Positions 9,110 to 16,679 of a stretch of DNA of 49,817 nucleotides are shown in pieces. Position numbers and translations under genes: made by a program. This DNA comes from Thermoplasmata archaeon (GTDB lineage: Archaea > Thermoplasmatota > Thermoplasmata > Thermoplasmatales > Thermoplasmataceae). Under the pieces are notes generated by a model. It saw only the letters and a list, made by a program, of their open reading frames with translations. It did no database searches and was not told the DNA's origin. Location of the stretch: assembly GCA_021802205.1 (NCBI GenBank), contig JAKAAT010000004.1:1-49817 (forward strand). The letters run 5' to 3'. How positions within the stretch are numbered: the first letter of the stretch is position 1; every line of letters begins with the position of its first letter.

Positions 9110-10030
9110 TCAGTAATTATAGTACTTTATCAATTTGTCAATACCCTCATCAAGGGATATCTTAGCCCTGAAGCCAATGCCGGTCTCTGTCTTCCTTATA
9201 TCTGCCTTTGTATAGTAAACGTATGTGTCCTTCATTGGATTTTCAATGTATGCAGGCTTTATATCTTTCTTCAGGTGCTTATTCAGTATTTTAACTAATT
9301 CATTCAGTGTATAGTTCTTACCTGTCCCAACATTGTAGACATTGAAGCCTTTATTGTTCTCTGCCGCAAGGATTAATGCATTCACCAAATCCTCTATGAA
9401 GACAAAATCCCTCTTCTGCTCACCATCACCGTATAGAACAGGCTGAATATTGTCCTGCATTGCCCAGAGGAACTGCGATACTAGGTTTGCATATATCTTC
9501 TTTGACCTCTCATTGTATCCATACACTGAGAAGAACCTCATTCCCGATACGCTCATACCGTACAGGTTGCAGTACAGGTTTGCTATCCTCTCCATGGCTA
9601 TCCTTGCCTCAGTGTAGTAATCTGATACCTTTGGTATAACATCCTCCTTCTGATCCTCTATTCCATTGTATATGGATGATGTTGATGCATACACTATTGG
9701 CACTCTTTTAGGCTTTGCATACTCCAGTACTGTAATTAAATCATCTATTGCATTTGCCATTAGATGTGGATTGTTCTTGTACATTGGCGATGATGAGTAT
9801 ATGCCTATATGGAAGATGTAATCCGGATTTATCTCATAGTCGTTGATATTCTTTACCCTGTCCTTTATGAATTCTACTTTCCCTATTGAATTATCTAAAT
9901 TATGGACTGATCCTGTCTGCAAATCATCAAGTGCATATACGTGGTTTTCCTTTGCCAGTGTGTTTACTAAATTTGAACCAATGAATCCTGCACCGCCTGT
10001 TACTAAAATTTCCTTATTCCTGAGTGACAT
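9110..10030 (-). CDS. NAD-dependent sugar epimerase/dehydratase with atypical active site
   Basis: A 306-residue extended SDR protein. The NAD-binding start is ILVTGGAGFIGSN, the Ser region is YASTSSIYN, and later RDFVFIEDLVNA and YNVGTGKNYTLNE match nucleotide-sugar epimerases and dehydratases. The catalytic Tyr-x3-Lys is not present in its usual form: the matching segment reads YYTEARIAME, giving Tyr-x3-Arg. Arg at this place is uncommon and could alter or weaken activity. A TATA-like box at 10051-10058 sits 24 bases from the start, supporting this start. The gene is divergent from the GT4 at 10111. Confidence 0.83.
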   Translation of the reverse strand: MSLRNKEILVTGGAGFIGSNLVNTLAKENHVYALDDLQTGSVHNLDNSIGKVEFIKDRVKNINDYEINPDYIFHIGIYSSSPMYKNNPHLMANAIDDLITVLEYAKPKRVPIVYASTSSIYNGIEDQKEDVIPKVSDYYTEARIAMERIANLYCNLYGMSVSGMRFFSVYGYNERSKKIYANLVSQFLWAMQDNIQPVLYGDGEQKRDFVFIEDLVNALILAAENNKGFNVYNVGTGKNYTLNELVKILNKHLKKDIKPAYIENPMKDTYVYYTKADIRKTETGIGFRAKISLDEGIDKLIKYYNY

Positions 10031-10050
10031 GGAAGGTAATCTGATGTTTG

Positions 10051-10090
10051 TATAAATAAGTTTATTACATGAATAGTGAGTTTTATAAAT
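10051..10090. promoter_or_regulatory. Paired TATA boxes of two divergent leaderless genes
   Basis: TATAAATA at 10051-10058, read on the minus strand as TATTTATA, lies about 24 bases from the start at 10030. TTTTATAAAT at 10081-10090 lies about 25 bases from the ATG at 10111. Neither gene has a Shine-Dalgarno motif in the remaining space, so both mRNAs are probably leaderless. Confidence 0.65.
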
Positions 10091-10110
10091 AAAATGACTA
10101 TAATGTTTAA

Positions 10111-11172
10111 ATGAGGATTTTATGGTTTGCCCATAGAGATATTAAACATCCAAAAGCAGGTGGGGCAGAGAGGACTATCTATGAAGTTGGGAAAAGATTG
10201 GTAAAATTAAATGTAGATGTTAATGTGGTAACTGTCAATCCCGGTAACCTATTAAATTATGAAGTTATTGATGGAATCAAGACGTACAGAATTAAGCACA
10301 ATATCAGAGCCCATTTAAGTGTTGGTAAAATGATTAGAAGAATTGAACCGGATGCCATAATTGACGATATGGGTCATGCCATCCCATGGTGCTCCCCACG
10401 GTTCACTGATAAGAGGGTGATAGTGTTTTTCCATCATTTGCATGCAAGGTCTTTAAATGGTCAGGTAAATATTTTTCTGGCAAAGTTAATTACATTTATT
10501 GAAAAGGGATATCCGTATATATACAAAAATAATATGTTTATTACCGAATCAGATACGTCAGAAAACGATTTAATTGATTTGGGCATAAGAAAGGAAAATA
10601 TAATTAGAATACCGCCAGGCGTTGATTTAAATTTATTTCATCCCGGAGAGAAAACAAAAAATATACAATTATTATATTTTGGTGGCCTAAGGAAGTATAA
10701 AAGACCGGAGTATGCAATACAGGTTTATAAGGAACTATATAAAGAGATTAAAGATTTAAAGTTAGTTGTAACCGGAAATGGACCATTATTAGATATAATG
10801 AAAAGAGATGTAAATAATAAAAATTACAATATCGATTTTCTAGGAAAAATAGATTATAATGAATTATCAACCATAATCAGAGAATCATGGGTTAATCTTC
10901 ATTTTTCAGTTACAGAGGGCTGGGGGTTTTCAATCCTGGAATCATCTGCATCGGGAACACCAAGCGTTGCATTTGGGGTTCCAGGAGTCATGGATACTAT
11001 AAAAGATAATTTCAATGGTTTTTTAGTAAATGATATTAATGAATTTAAGGATAAAATATTGTATATTATTAAAAATGAGGATTTATTTATTAAAAATTCG
11101 AGAGAATTTGCTGAAAAGTTTACATGGGATAAGACAGCTGAAATGTGGTATAAATTATTAAGCCAATCCTGA
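10111..11172 (+). CDS. GT4 family glycosyltransferase
   Basis: 353 residues, GT-B fold. The start MRILWFAHRDIKHPKAGGAE carries the Gly-Gly acceptor-side loop of GT4 enzymes. The donor domain has LYFGGLRKYKRPEYAI, LVVTGNGP and an E-x7-E signature, EGWGFSILE near residue 271, followed by SASGTPSVAFGVPGVMDTI. It belongs with mannosyltransferase or phosphatidylinositol-glycan type GT4 proteins; the sugar cannot be predicted. The gene has its own TATA box. An IS remnant lies about 100 bases downstream. Confidence 0.9.
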   Translation: MRILWFAHRDIKHPKAGGAERTIYEVGKRLVKLNVDVNVVTVNPGNLLNYEVIDGIKTYRIKHNIRAHLSVGKMIRRIEPDAIIDDMGHAIPWCSPRFTDKRVIVFFHHLHARSLNGQVNIFLAKLITFIEKGYPYIYKNNMFITESDTSENDLIDLGIRKENIIRIPPGVDLNLFHPGEKTKNIQLLYFGGLRKYKRPEYAIQVYKELYKEIKDLKLVVTGNGPLLDIMKRDVNNKNYNIDFLGKIDYNELSTIIRESWVNLHFSVTEGWGFSILESSASGTPSVAFGVPGVMDTIKDNFNGFLVNDINEFKDKILYIIKNEDLFIKNSREFAEKFTWDKTAEMWYKLLSQS

Positions 11173-11271
11173 GGTTATTTGATTATTCCGTTAGAACGTC
11201 CCACCATGTGCGATTTCACAATTACATTATTCTCCTAAGTAGAAGGTTGTGTATATTATTTTGTGTAAATA

Positions 11272-11639
11272 CAGATTCTCCGCATGTCCGACTAATAGCA
11301 GTAACTATAATTGTTGAATCCTGTTACAATTAGAACTAATAAAATCATAGTGCCTACCAGAATTAAAATTGGTGGAATTAATTCCGAGTTATGACAAACA
11401 AAACAATTCTCCGGATAAATAATGTTAATGCAGTTAAAAAGTTTTTCTGTTCCTCTCTCAAGGATATATTCCCTGTTAAGCCACAGTCCAGTCATTCATC
11501 AGGGGATATCATTCATGTAATAAGGAATGCAATATCCTCAAAGGAATATATTGAAACATATGTAAGGAACACTAACTGTAATCATATTCCCTCAGCAGAC
11601 ACAGTATTCAGGAGGATAAAGGATATTGCATCAGAGGTT
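11272..11639 (+). mobile_element. Truncated IS4/ISH3-like element (same type as the one at 35079-36605)
   Basis: Starts with CAGATTCTCCGCATGT, a close match to the 16-base terminal repeat of the complete element at 35079-36605, and runs through the matching 5' noncoding DNA into the start of the transposase gene. Homology stops after GCATCAGA near 11635. Both edges carry the same sequence type in direct orientation: GTGTATATTATTTTGTGTAAAT at 11249-11270 and GTGTAACATATTATGTGTAAAT at 11640-11661. These resemble the IS256 terminal repeat at 29959, so the fragment appears cut out between IS256-like ends. Confidence 0.75.
11391..11638 (+). pseudogene. N-terminal fragment of an IS4/ISH3-like transposase
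   Basis: About 80 residues align to the first 85 residues of the transposase at 35308-36486: shared VKKFF.SSLK.IF, VIRNAISSKEYIET and NHIPSADTVFRRI..IAS. None of the DDE catalytic residues are included. The frame ends in the IS256-like terminal sequence at 11640, so the protein is not functional. Confidence 0.8.
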
Positions 11640-11761
11640 GTGTAACATATTATGTGTAAATATGAAAACCAATCTACCCCTAATATAAGTTATTGAAATT
11701 GTATTGTAGTTAGAAATAAGTTATGCATGCAATGATATAGAGCTTATCTGAGGGTAGGCAA

Positions 11762-12541
11762 TCAACTCAAAATATATCCTAATAGAAAGGGTATTCCACG
11801 TATAGCATAAATAATTAATAAAATGAAAAAATCAGTTATTATCTTTGGCTTCCTAATTCTAGAATCCGGTTTTCCTAGGTCGGAATATACAGTATTTTTT
11901 AATAATTTTGTATTTTTTCCATATTTATAAAACTTTTTTATTTCCTTTATGGGATCCTGGGATATGTGCATAATATAATTATCATTTAATTTTTCTATCT
12001 TATTACTTATTTTGTAGCTTTCATAATATATAAGTTCTAAGTCCATGGCTTTTATATCATTAAATAAGTCACTACTTAAATTATTTTTTATATTGTTTAA
12101 CGCTTCTTTCAAAATATATGTTTTATAGATTCGGGGTAATGAAAACATATTTTTCTTTGGTTCCATTTTTGAATTATAGTTAATATTTATTTGACGATTT
12201 ATTAATTTATCATAGATGTTATTTACTTCTTCAATTTCATTAATGACACCAATATCAAACATATTTAGATTTAGATTTAAAAAAAAGGTTTCAGAGAAAA
12301 ATCTCGTGTCATCCATTATTATCGTATATGTTCCTGACGCTTTGATTCCAGTGATATACCTAGATTGCAATATATTGGTTTTTTTATTTATTTCCGTAAA
12401 ACCAAATTTTTTAATTAAATTTGAGATCTGCTCATCTTGAATTGCGTTGTTGATAATCACCTCAACATCTTTCGTTATAATAGAGTTCAGGCATTTTTCA
12501 AGATTCTCGGAAGAAGTTGAAGTTATAATTATACTCAACAT
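11762..12541 (-). CDS. Divergent GT2-like glycosyltransferase
   Basis: 259 residues. The start MLSIIITSTSSENLEKCLNS matches the first strand of a GT-A fold, and KASGTYTIIMDDTRFFS matches the strand leading to the DxD metal site (here IMDDT). The middle and end are poorly conserved and very rich in Asn, Ile and Lys. The last 25 residues are hydrophobic (ITDFFILLIIYAIRGIPFLL) and may be a membrane anchor. No other GT2 motifs can be placed with confidence. It is more AT-rich than the GT genes on the left. Confidence 0.6.
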   Translation of the reverse strand: MLSIIITSTSSENLEKCLNSIITKDVEVIINNAIQDEQISNLIKKFGFTEINKKTNILQSRYITGIKASGTYTIIMDDTRFFSETFFLNLNLNMFDIGVINEIEEVNNIYDKLINRQININYNSKMEPKKNMFSLPRIYKTYILKEALNNIKNNLSSDLFNDIKAMDLELIYYESYKISNKIEKLNDNYIMHISQDPIKEIKKFYKYGKNTKLLKNTVYSDLGKPDSRIRKPKIITDFFILLIIYAIRGIPFLLGYILS

Positions 12542-12803
12542 TAAGTCTGAATTTATGTTTTATATTTAATTGTTTGGTAAATGCGGGATATGGGCCACTA
12601 TTCTTTCAGCTTCGTTATTATCAGATAAACTTTACTGCCTATGAACTCTTATGAGAATTAAAACTTGGTTCATGATCCGAACTTTTAACTTTCCGCTCAA
12701 TAAAACTATATATCCTCTTACAGTGCTCCTTATGATCTCTTCGATATTGGCCCTCTTCTTCGTAATACATATACGTCGTATGCTTTTGATAGGTAGGTTT
12801 ACC
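12542..12803. other. Gene-free stretch before the IS3 element
   Basis: About 260 bases. Short open frames on the minus strand run from here into the IS3 end and have no recognised domain. I see no promoter or repeat I can support. Confidence 0.4.
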
Positions 12804-12843
12804 TGATGTTGGATAGTGATTCTTAAACAAAAATCTTTCCATT

Positions 12844-13750
12844 TCATGTGACATTGAGCATCGACCTCTTATAATAATTATGCTTTCTCCTTCTGTAGCC
12901 ATCCTTTAAATTCCTTAAGAATGCTCTGTATTTTTCCCTGAAGCTGCTGTCATTGTTCCATTTGTCTAAGAACTGCAATGGTGAATAGTAATCCAATGTA
13001 GAATGTGGCCTCATATTGTTATAATCATAGAATGCATTCTCTATTATTTCCTTGCCTTCATTGAAATTATTGATTTCATTGATCCAGATATAATCTGTCT
13101 TTATTGAATTATGGAATGATTCAATATCTCCATTCTCCTCAGGTGTTTCCCTTTCTATATATTCATGGTTGATTCGCATTGTTTTCAAATAGTTATTGAA
13201 CTCCCTAGAGATATACTGGGAGCCATTGTCTGTTCTCAAAGTATATTATCAGGCACTGTTCCATTGAACTTCCTTATTATTGAATCATCCATGGCATTGA
13301 TAGGATCCTTAGCAGTGCATGATGTATTGTAGCTATAGCCATACCATTCCTTGGAGAATACATCCTTTATGCACATTAAATATGTCATTCCATTATTGGT
13401 TGGAATATATGTTATATCTGTTTCTATGAGCATTTCAGGTTTATCAGCTCTTAACAGCTTCAATTCCTTTCTGTTCTTATGGCTATGCACTGGCAAGGTT
13501 AGATTATTGTTTTTCATTATCCTGTATACTGTCTTCCTGGCTATTCTTATCCCAGAATTCCTTAATAGTGCCCATATCCTGTTATATCCATAGGTTACTC
13601 TTTCTTTGCATAGATCTATTATTTTACCAATAATGCTGCTGTCGATCCTTGTTATATACCTCCTGTCCTCAATGCTTTCATGCTTCTTCCTGTAATAGTA
13701 TGTTATCCTGTTGATTCCTGAATAATAACATCCTTTTTTTACTTCAATAC
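12844..13750 (-). pseudogene. IS3 orfB transposase (copy A), frameshifted and interrupted
   Basis: Encodes the IS3 orfB with an integrase (rve) core: IETDITYIPTNNGMTYLM carries the first Asp, MRTDNGSQYIS the second, and ENGDIESFHNS the Glu. The last two lie after a one-base loss near 13238 that puts the second half in another frame. The intact arrangement in copy C (36582-36848) reads straight through as VPDNITLRTDNGSQ. The first codons of orfB lie at 15139-15166, on the far side of the inserted IS110. Exactly the same frameshift is present in copy B. Confidence 0.85.
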
Positions 13751-13770
13751 CTCCTATGAAAAACCTGTAC

Positions 13771-14925
13771 TTAACAATCTTTTATGCCTCCCCGGTATAT
13801 TAAATTTGCTGAATCACCATGCACCTTAACATTGCCTGCAAGTTTATTCATGTTGTTTATTTTCTTTAATGACAGTTCTTCAAGCCTTTTGAAGTACAGT
13901 TCATCAGGATTGACTGTTTCAGTTCTTTCCTTTTCAATGTATCTTACATTGCTCTTTAGCATTGAATAAATTGTTTCTGCCAATATTCTTGCTATGGCTA
14001 TTATTGATCTGTTCCTCCCTAATCTTCTTACTATGCTGAGATACTTGGATTTAAATTTCTTTGTAAACTTAATCAGTGAATGCGCTGTTTCCACTAAAAA
14101 GAACCTCAATAATGATGGTCCATGCTTTGTTATATGTCCCTTTACTATTGTTTCACCTGATGAATGCTCACTGGGTATTAAACCGGTATATGATGCAAAT
14201 TTAAGTTTATTCTCAAATCTGTTGATTGTCCCTATCTCTGATACTATTCCTGCTGCTGTGTAGAAGTTTATTCCTGGAATTGTCATCAATAATTTTATAT
14301 CATCACTGCTGTTTGCTATTGAAGATATTTCTGTTTCTATTTCAATTTCCCTTTCTTTTATAAATGATATATCATTTAATAATGATCTCAAGACTATCCT
14401 ATCGGAATAATTGAGATTGCTGTAACTATTTTCTATTTCCCTTAACCCTTTCTTTCCGAATGGGTCTGTAGCCTTTATTATTATTCCGTATGATGTTAAT
14501 AATGCATGTATTTTATTCTTCTTTAAAGTCAATTCTTCTCCAAGTGAATGCCTGTACCTTACCAGGGATCTTATATTCTCTATCTCTTCAGATGGAACAT
14601 ATATCTCCTTCATTCCTCCCTTTCTGAATACATCTGCAAGCTGGAATGAATCCTCCTTGTCTGTCTTCTTATAATTCTTTGATATTTCAGGAACCTTCGC
14701 AGGATTTATCAGGTGTATTTTATAACCTAAAATTGATAACTCCTTGCTGAGATATTTGCCTGATGTAGATGATTCTATTACAATATCATGATCCTTGTAA
14801 TCAGATAAAAACCCGTTGACTGTCTCCATATTATTCTCCATATTCCTCTGGATAATAATAGTACCATTATCCTCCATTACAGTTCCGTATACGGAACGTT
14901 TATGTACATCCAAGCCAATTACCAT
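13771..14925 (-). CDS. IS110-family transposase
   Basis: 384 residues with the two IS110 domains. The N-terminal RuvC-like DEDD domain shows MVIGLDVHK (Asp5), DIVIESS (Glu) and KKTDKEDSFQLAD (the Asp pair). The C-terminal Transposase_20 domain shows LLMTIPGINFYTAAGIVSEI and TGLIPSEHSSG, then TKHGPSLLRFFLVETAH with the candidate catalytic Ser. IS110 enzymes recombine DNA using a bridge RNA encoded in the noncoding end; the 14941-15120 region is the candidate. This copy appears intact and is the only full-length one of four. Confidence 0.93.
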   Translation of the reverse strand: MVIGLDVHKRSVYGTVMEDNGTIIIQRNMENNMETVNGFLSDYKDHDIVIESSTSGKYLSKELSILGYKIHLINPAKVPEISKNYKKTDKEDSFQLADVFRKGGMKEIYVPSEEIENIRSLVRYRHSLGEELTLKKNKIHALLTSYGIIIKATDPFGKKGLREIENSYSNLNYSDRIVLRSLLNDISFIKEREIEIETEISSIANSSDDIKLLMTIPGINFYTAAGIVSEIGTINRFENKLKFASYTGLIPSEHSSGETIVKGHITKHGPSLLRFFLVETAHSLIKFTKKFKSKYLSIVRRLGRNRSIIAIARILAETIYSMLKSNVRYIEKERTETVNPDELYFKRLEELSLKKINNMNKLAGNVKVHGDSANLIYRGGIKDC

Positions 14926-14940
14926 TTAATCACCTCATAG

Positions 14941-15120
14941 TGATTCTGTGAGATTTAGAATCGTAGACTCGACAAACTCCTATTCACCTTATTAAATATT
15001 AATGAGGTATGAAATCGAGTCGAAGGGCGGCTATTCTTTAGGACGGCCTCGAAGGTCAAGGTATTGGACAACCGCCTCCGATTCTCACAGCTATATCGTC
15101 ATATAGCTGAGGCTAAATAA
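14941..15120 (-). ncRNA. Candidate IS110 bridge RNA, copy 1
   Basis: A structured region upstream of the transposase. CTGTGAGA (14946-14953) can pair with TCTCACAG (15083-15090) to close the domain; AGCTATAT/ATATAGCT (15089-15108) is a hairpin outside it. Inside are two loops. Loop A is closed by GACTCGA/TCGAGTC (14966-14972, 15015-15021). Its arms CTCCTAT (14977-14983) and GAAATC (15011-15016) flank an inner hairpin. Loop B is closed by GGGCGG/CCGCC (15025-15030, 15072-15076). Its arms TTTAGG (15037-15042) and GGTATTGG (15060-15067) flank the hairpin GGCCT..AGGTC. Loop A arms repeat sequences at the element ends; loop B arms differ between copies. Orientation as the transposase is assumed. 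Confidence 0.7.
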
Positions 15121-15162
15121 GGTTTTTCATGATTTCTTTATTATTCATTTCATCCACTGAAC

Positions 15163-15447
15163 TCACCCTTTCCTCCTCATGTAATTTTTTTTTAAAATCT
15201 CATTTGCTATGGTCATTTCACCTATTATTGCCTTCAGGCTTTCAACCTCCTTTATTAATGCTTTATCAGGGTCCTTTCCCTCTAATCCCTTTCTTCCTCC
15301 CTCCAGGAACTGATCCTTCCATTTATAGAACATTGATACAGCTATTCCATGGTTCCTGCATATCTCTGCTATTGTAATATTGGGATTATTATATGACTCC
15401 ATTATAATACTGTACTTCTCTTCACCGGTCCATATTCTTCCAGGCAT
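15163..15447 (-). CDS. IS3 orfA, copy A (helix-turn-helix transposase subunit)
   Basis: 94 residues of transposase IS3/IS911 type: MPGRIWTGEEKYSIIMES, then ITIAEICRNHGIAVSMFYKW (the helix-turn-helix) and a C-terminal leucine-zipper-like helix (VESLKAIIGEMTIANEILKK). It binds the element ends and acts with orfB. Nearly identical to copy B at 20257-20541. The partner orfB is broken here, so the pair is probably inactive. Confidence 0.9.
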   Translation of the reverse strand: MPGRIWTGEEKYSIIMESYNNPNITIAEICRNHGIAVSMFYKWKDQFLEGGRKGLEGKDPDKALIKEVESLKAIIGEMTIANEILKKNYMRRKG

Positions 15448-15533
15448 TTAGATTACCTCCCCTATATATTTATATAAATTATTCGTTATATATATCTCTT
15501 TAGATGTGTATAAGTTAAAACTATCCATAACCA

Positions 15534-15760
15534 GGCATTATGGTTTCATTCCCTGAAATCATCAGAGGAATAAGGCACGGGTTTATAAGATACTTCAATA
15601 ATATTTACAATCTTGATTTATCCAAAATATAGCTAAAATAAATCTGTACGGCATCCCCATAGGGGGAATGCCTTACGCATCTTCCAGTAAATATTATAAA
15701 CTTTTATTTAAGAATTTCTGATATTTCAGGTATTTGTTCTCGATTTTGTATCAATTTATT
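15534..15760. other. Spacer before the PAPS-reductase-like gene, with a hairpin
   Basis: No gene. GGCATCCCCATAGGGGGAATGCC at about 15651-15672 forms a G+C-rich hairpin with one bulge in otherwise AT-rich DNA; it might be a terminator or an old IS end. From about 15715 the sequence is shared with two other places in the window (25040-25180 and 31230-31360). Confidence 0.45.
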
Positions 15761-15870
15761 GGTAATTAACCTCTCAATGATAATGATTATCATGGATTAT
15801 GGAATAAATGGTAATGAGATGGATGGAGGACTGAAGCAGAATGTTTTAATATTGGAAACTGATAAGCTAT
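15715..15870 (+). repeat. Dispersed repeat, copy 1: 5' region of the PAPS-reductase-like gene
   Basis: About 150 bases covering the upstream region and first about 25 codons of the gene at 15792. Related copies lie at 31230-31360 (plus) and 25040-25180 (minus). Shared landmarks include ATTATCATGGATTATGG and TTTTAATATTGGAAAC. The other two copies lack the rest of the gene. Confidence 0.75.
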
Positions 15871-16679
15871 TAATGAAGAGAGAAGAAAAATACCTTTCAT
15901 TAAACGCCAAAATAAGAATTGCAAAAACAGTTATTGAAGATGCACTTGAAAATTTTAATAGATCTGCAACGGTATGGAGCGCAGGAAAAGATTCTACAGT
16001 GGTATTGAGTCTGGTCAAAGATGTATTTATCAAAAAAAATCTAAATATCCCACCTGCGATTCTAATAGACCATGGCCAGCATTATGATGAAACATATGAA
16101 ATGGTAAATAAAATTTCAAAGGAGTGGAATTTCAAGGTTTTATATGCTAAGAACGATAATTTTATTAGAAATGTGAATGAGGGGAAAGTTCTGATTGATG
16201 ACCTTAATGAAGATAACATAAACGAACTAGACAAAATAAACTTTGATAAAAATAAAAAATATATGGAATATTCACTTGAAACGTTTGAGGGAAACCATCT
16301 ATTAAAAACGGTACCATTTAACAATATTATAAAAAAATACAGATTCGATGCATTATATACAGGAGTAAGGTGGGATGAAAATGAGGCAAGATCTATTGAA
16401 ACATTTATTTCAAGAAGGGATAATCCGGAACATTACAGAGTTCAACCTATAATACTCTTCACCGAAAAGAACATATGGGAATATATGTTTGCCAAAAAAC
16501 TGCCTATCCACCCATTATATTATCAGGGGTATAGATCAATTGATGGAAAATATGACTCCAAAAAAATATCAGACAACCCTGCATGGGAACAGGATCTGGA
16601 AAATACTGAAGAAAGAGCTGGAAGGGCACAAGACAAGGAAAAGATGATGGAGCGTTTAAGGGAGTTTGGGTATATGTGA
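15792..16679 (+). CDS. PAPS reductase / CysD-like PP-loop protein
   Basis: About 295 residues of the adenine nucleotide alpha-hydrolase fold. The PP-loop is VWSAGKDSTVVLSLV near residue 65; IDHGQHYDETYEMV follows, and YTGVRWDENEARS matches the substrate region. The end (ERAGRAQDKEKMMERLREFGYM) resembles sulfate adenylyltransferase subunit CysD and archaeal PAPS-reductase-like proteins. Possible roles are sulfate activation or sulfur transfer; the sequence does not decide. Starts at 15759 (TTG), 15777 (ATG) and 15792 (ATG, MDYG) are possible. The GTG of the next gene overlaps its stop, so the two are translationally coupled. No CysN, CysC or sulfotransferase gene is in the window. Confidence 0.75.
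   Translation: MDYGINGNEMDGGLKQNVLILETDKLLMKREEKYLSLNAKIRIAKTVIEDALENFNRSATVWSAGKDSTVVLSLVKDVFIKKNLNIPPAILIDHGQHYDETYEMVNKISKEWNFKVLYAKNDNFIRNVNEGKVLIDDLNEDNINELDKINFDKNKKYMEYSLETFEGNHLLKTVPFNNIIKKYRFDALYTGVRWDENEARSIETFISRRDNPEHYRVQPIILFTEKNIWEYMFAKKLPIHPLYYQGYRSIDGKYDSKKISDNPAWEQDLENTEERAGRAQDKEKMMERLREFGYM

Larger units (their letters stand above)
13751..15138 (-). mobile_element. IS110-family element, copy 1
   Basis: Runs from CTCCTATGAAAAACC at 13751 to GGTTTTTCATGATTTCTT ending at 15138. The ATGAAAAACC tips are inverted repeats of each other. Length is about 1388 bases, near that of copy 2 (18054-19439, 1386). It contains one transposase gene and a 210-base noncoding left end with a strongly structured region. 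It sits inside the start of IS3 orfB. No target duplication is evident. Confidence 0.85.
12804..15533 (-). mobile_element. IS3-type element, copy A, split by an IS110 element
   Basis: Ends are TGATGTTGGATAGT at 12804 and ACTATCCATAACCA closing at 15533: imperfect inverted repeats with TG..CA tips. Without the inserted IS110 (13751-15138) the length is about 1342 bases, close to copy B without its intron (1345). The orfA gene is intact; orfB is frameshifted and split. No clear target duplication flanks it. Confidence 0.85.

Noticed and set aside
14930-15140. AGAAATCAT..AGGAG as a programmed IS110 target motif
   Set aside because: The same strings flank all copies and are repeated in the constant loop A of the candidate RNA, and removing them gives a better fit to uninterrupted IS3 orfB. 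They are more likely part of the element ends.
15792-16679. DndC-type DNA phosphorothioation gene
   Set aside because: The PP-loop is shared with DndC, but no dndB, dndD or dndE partner is present and the C-terminus looks CysD/PAPS-reductase-like.
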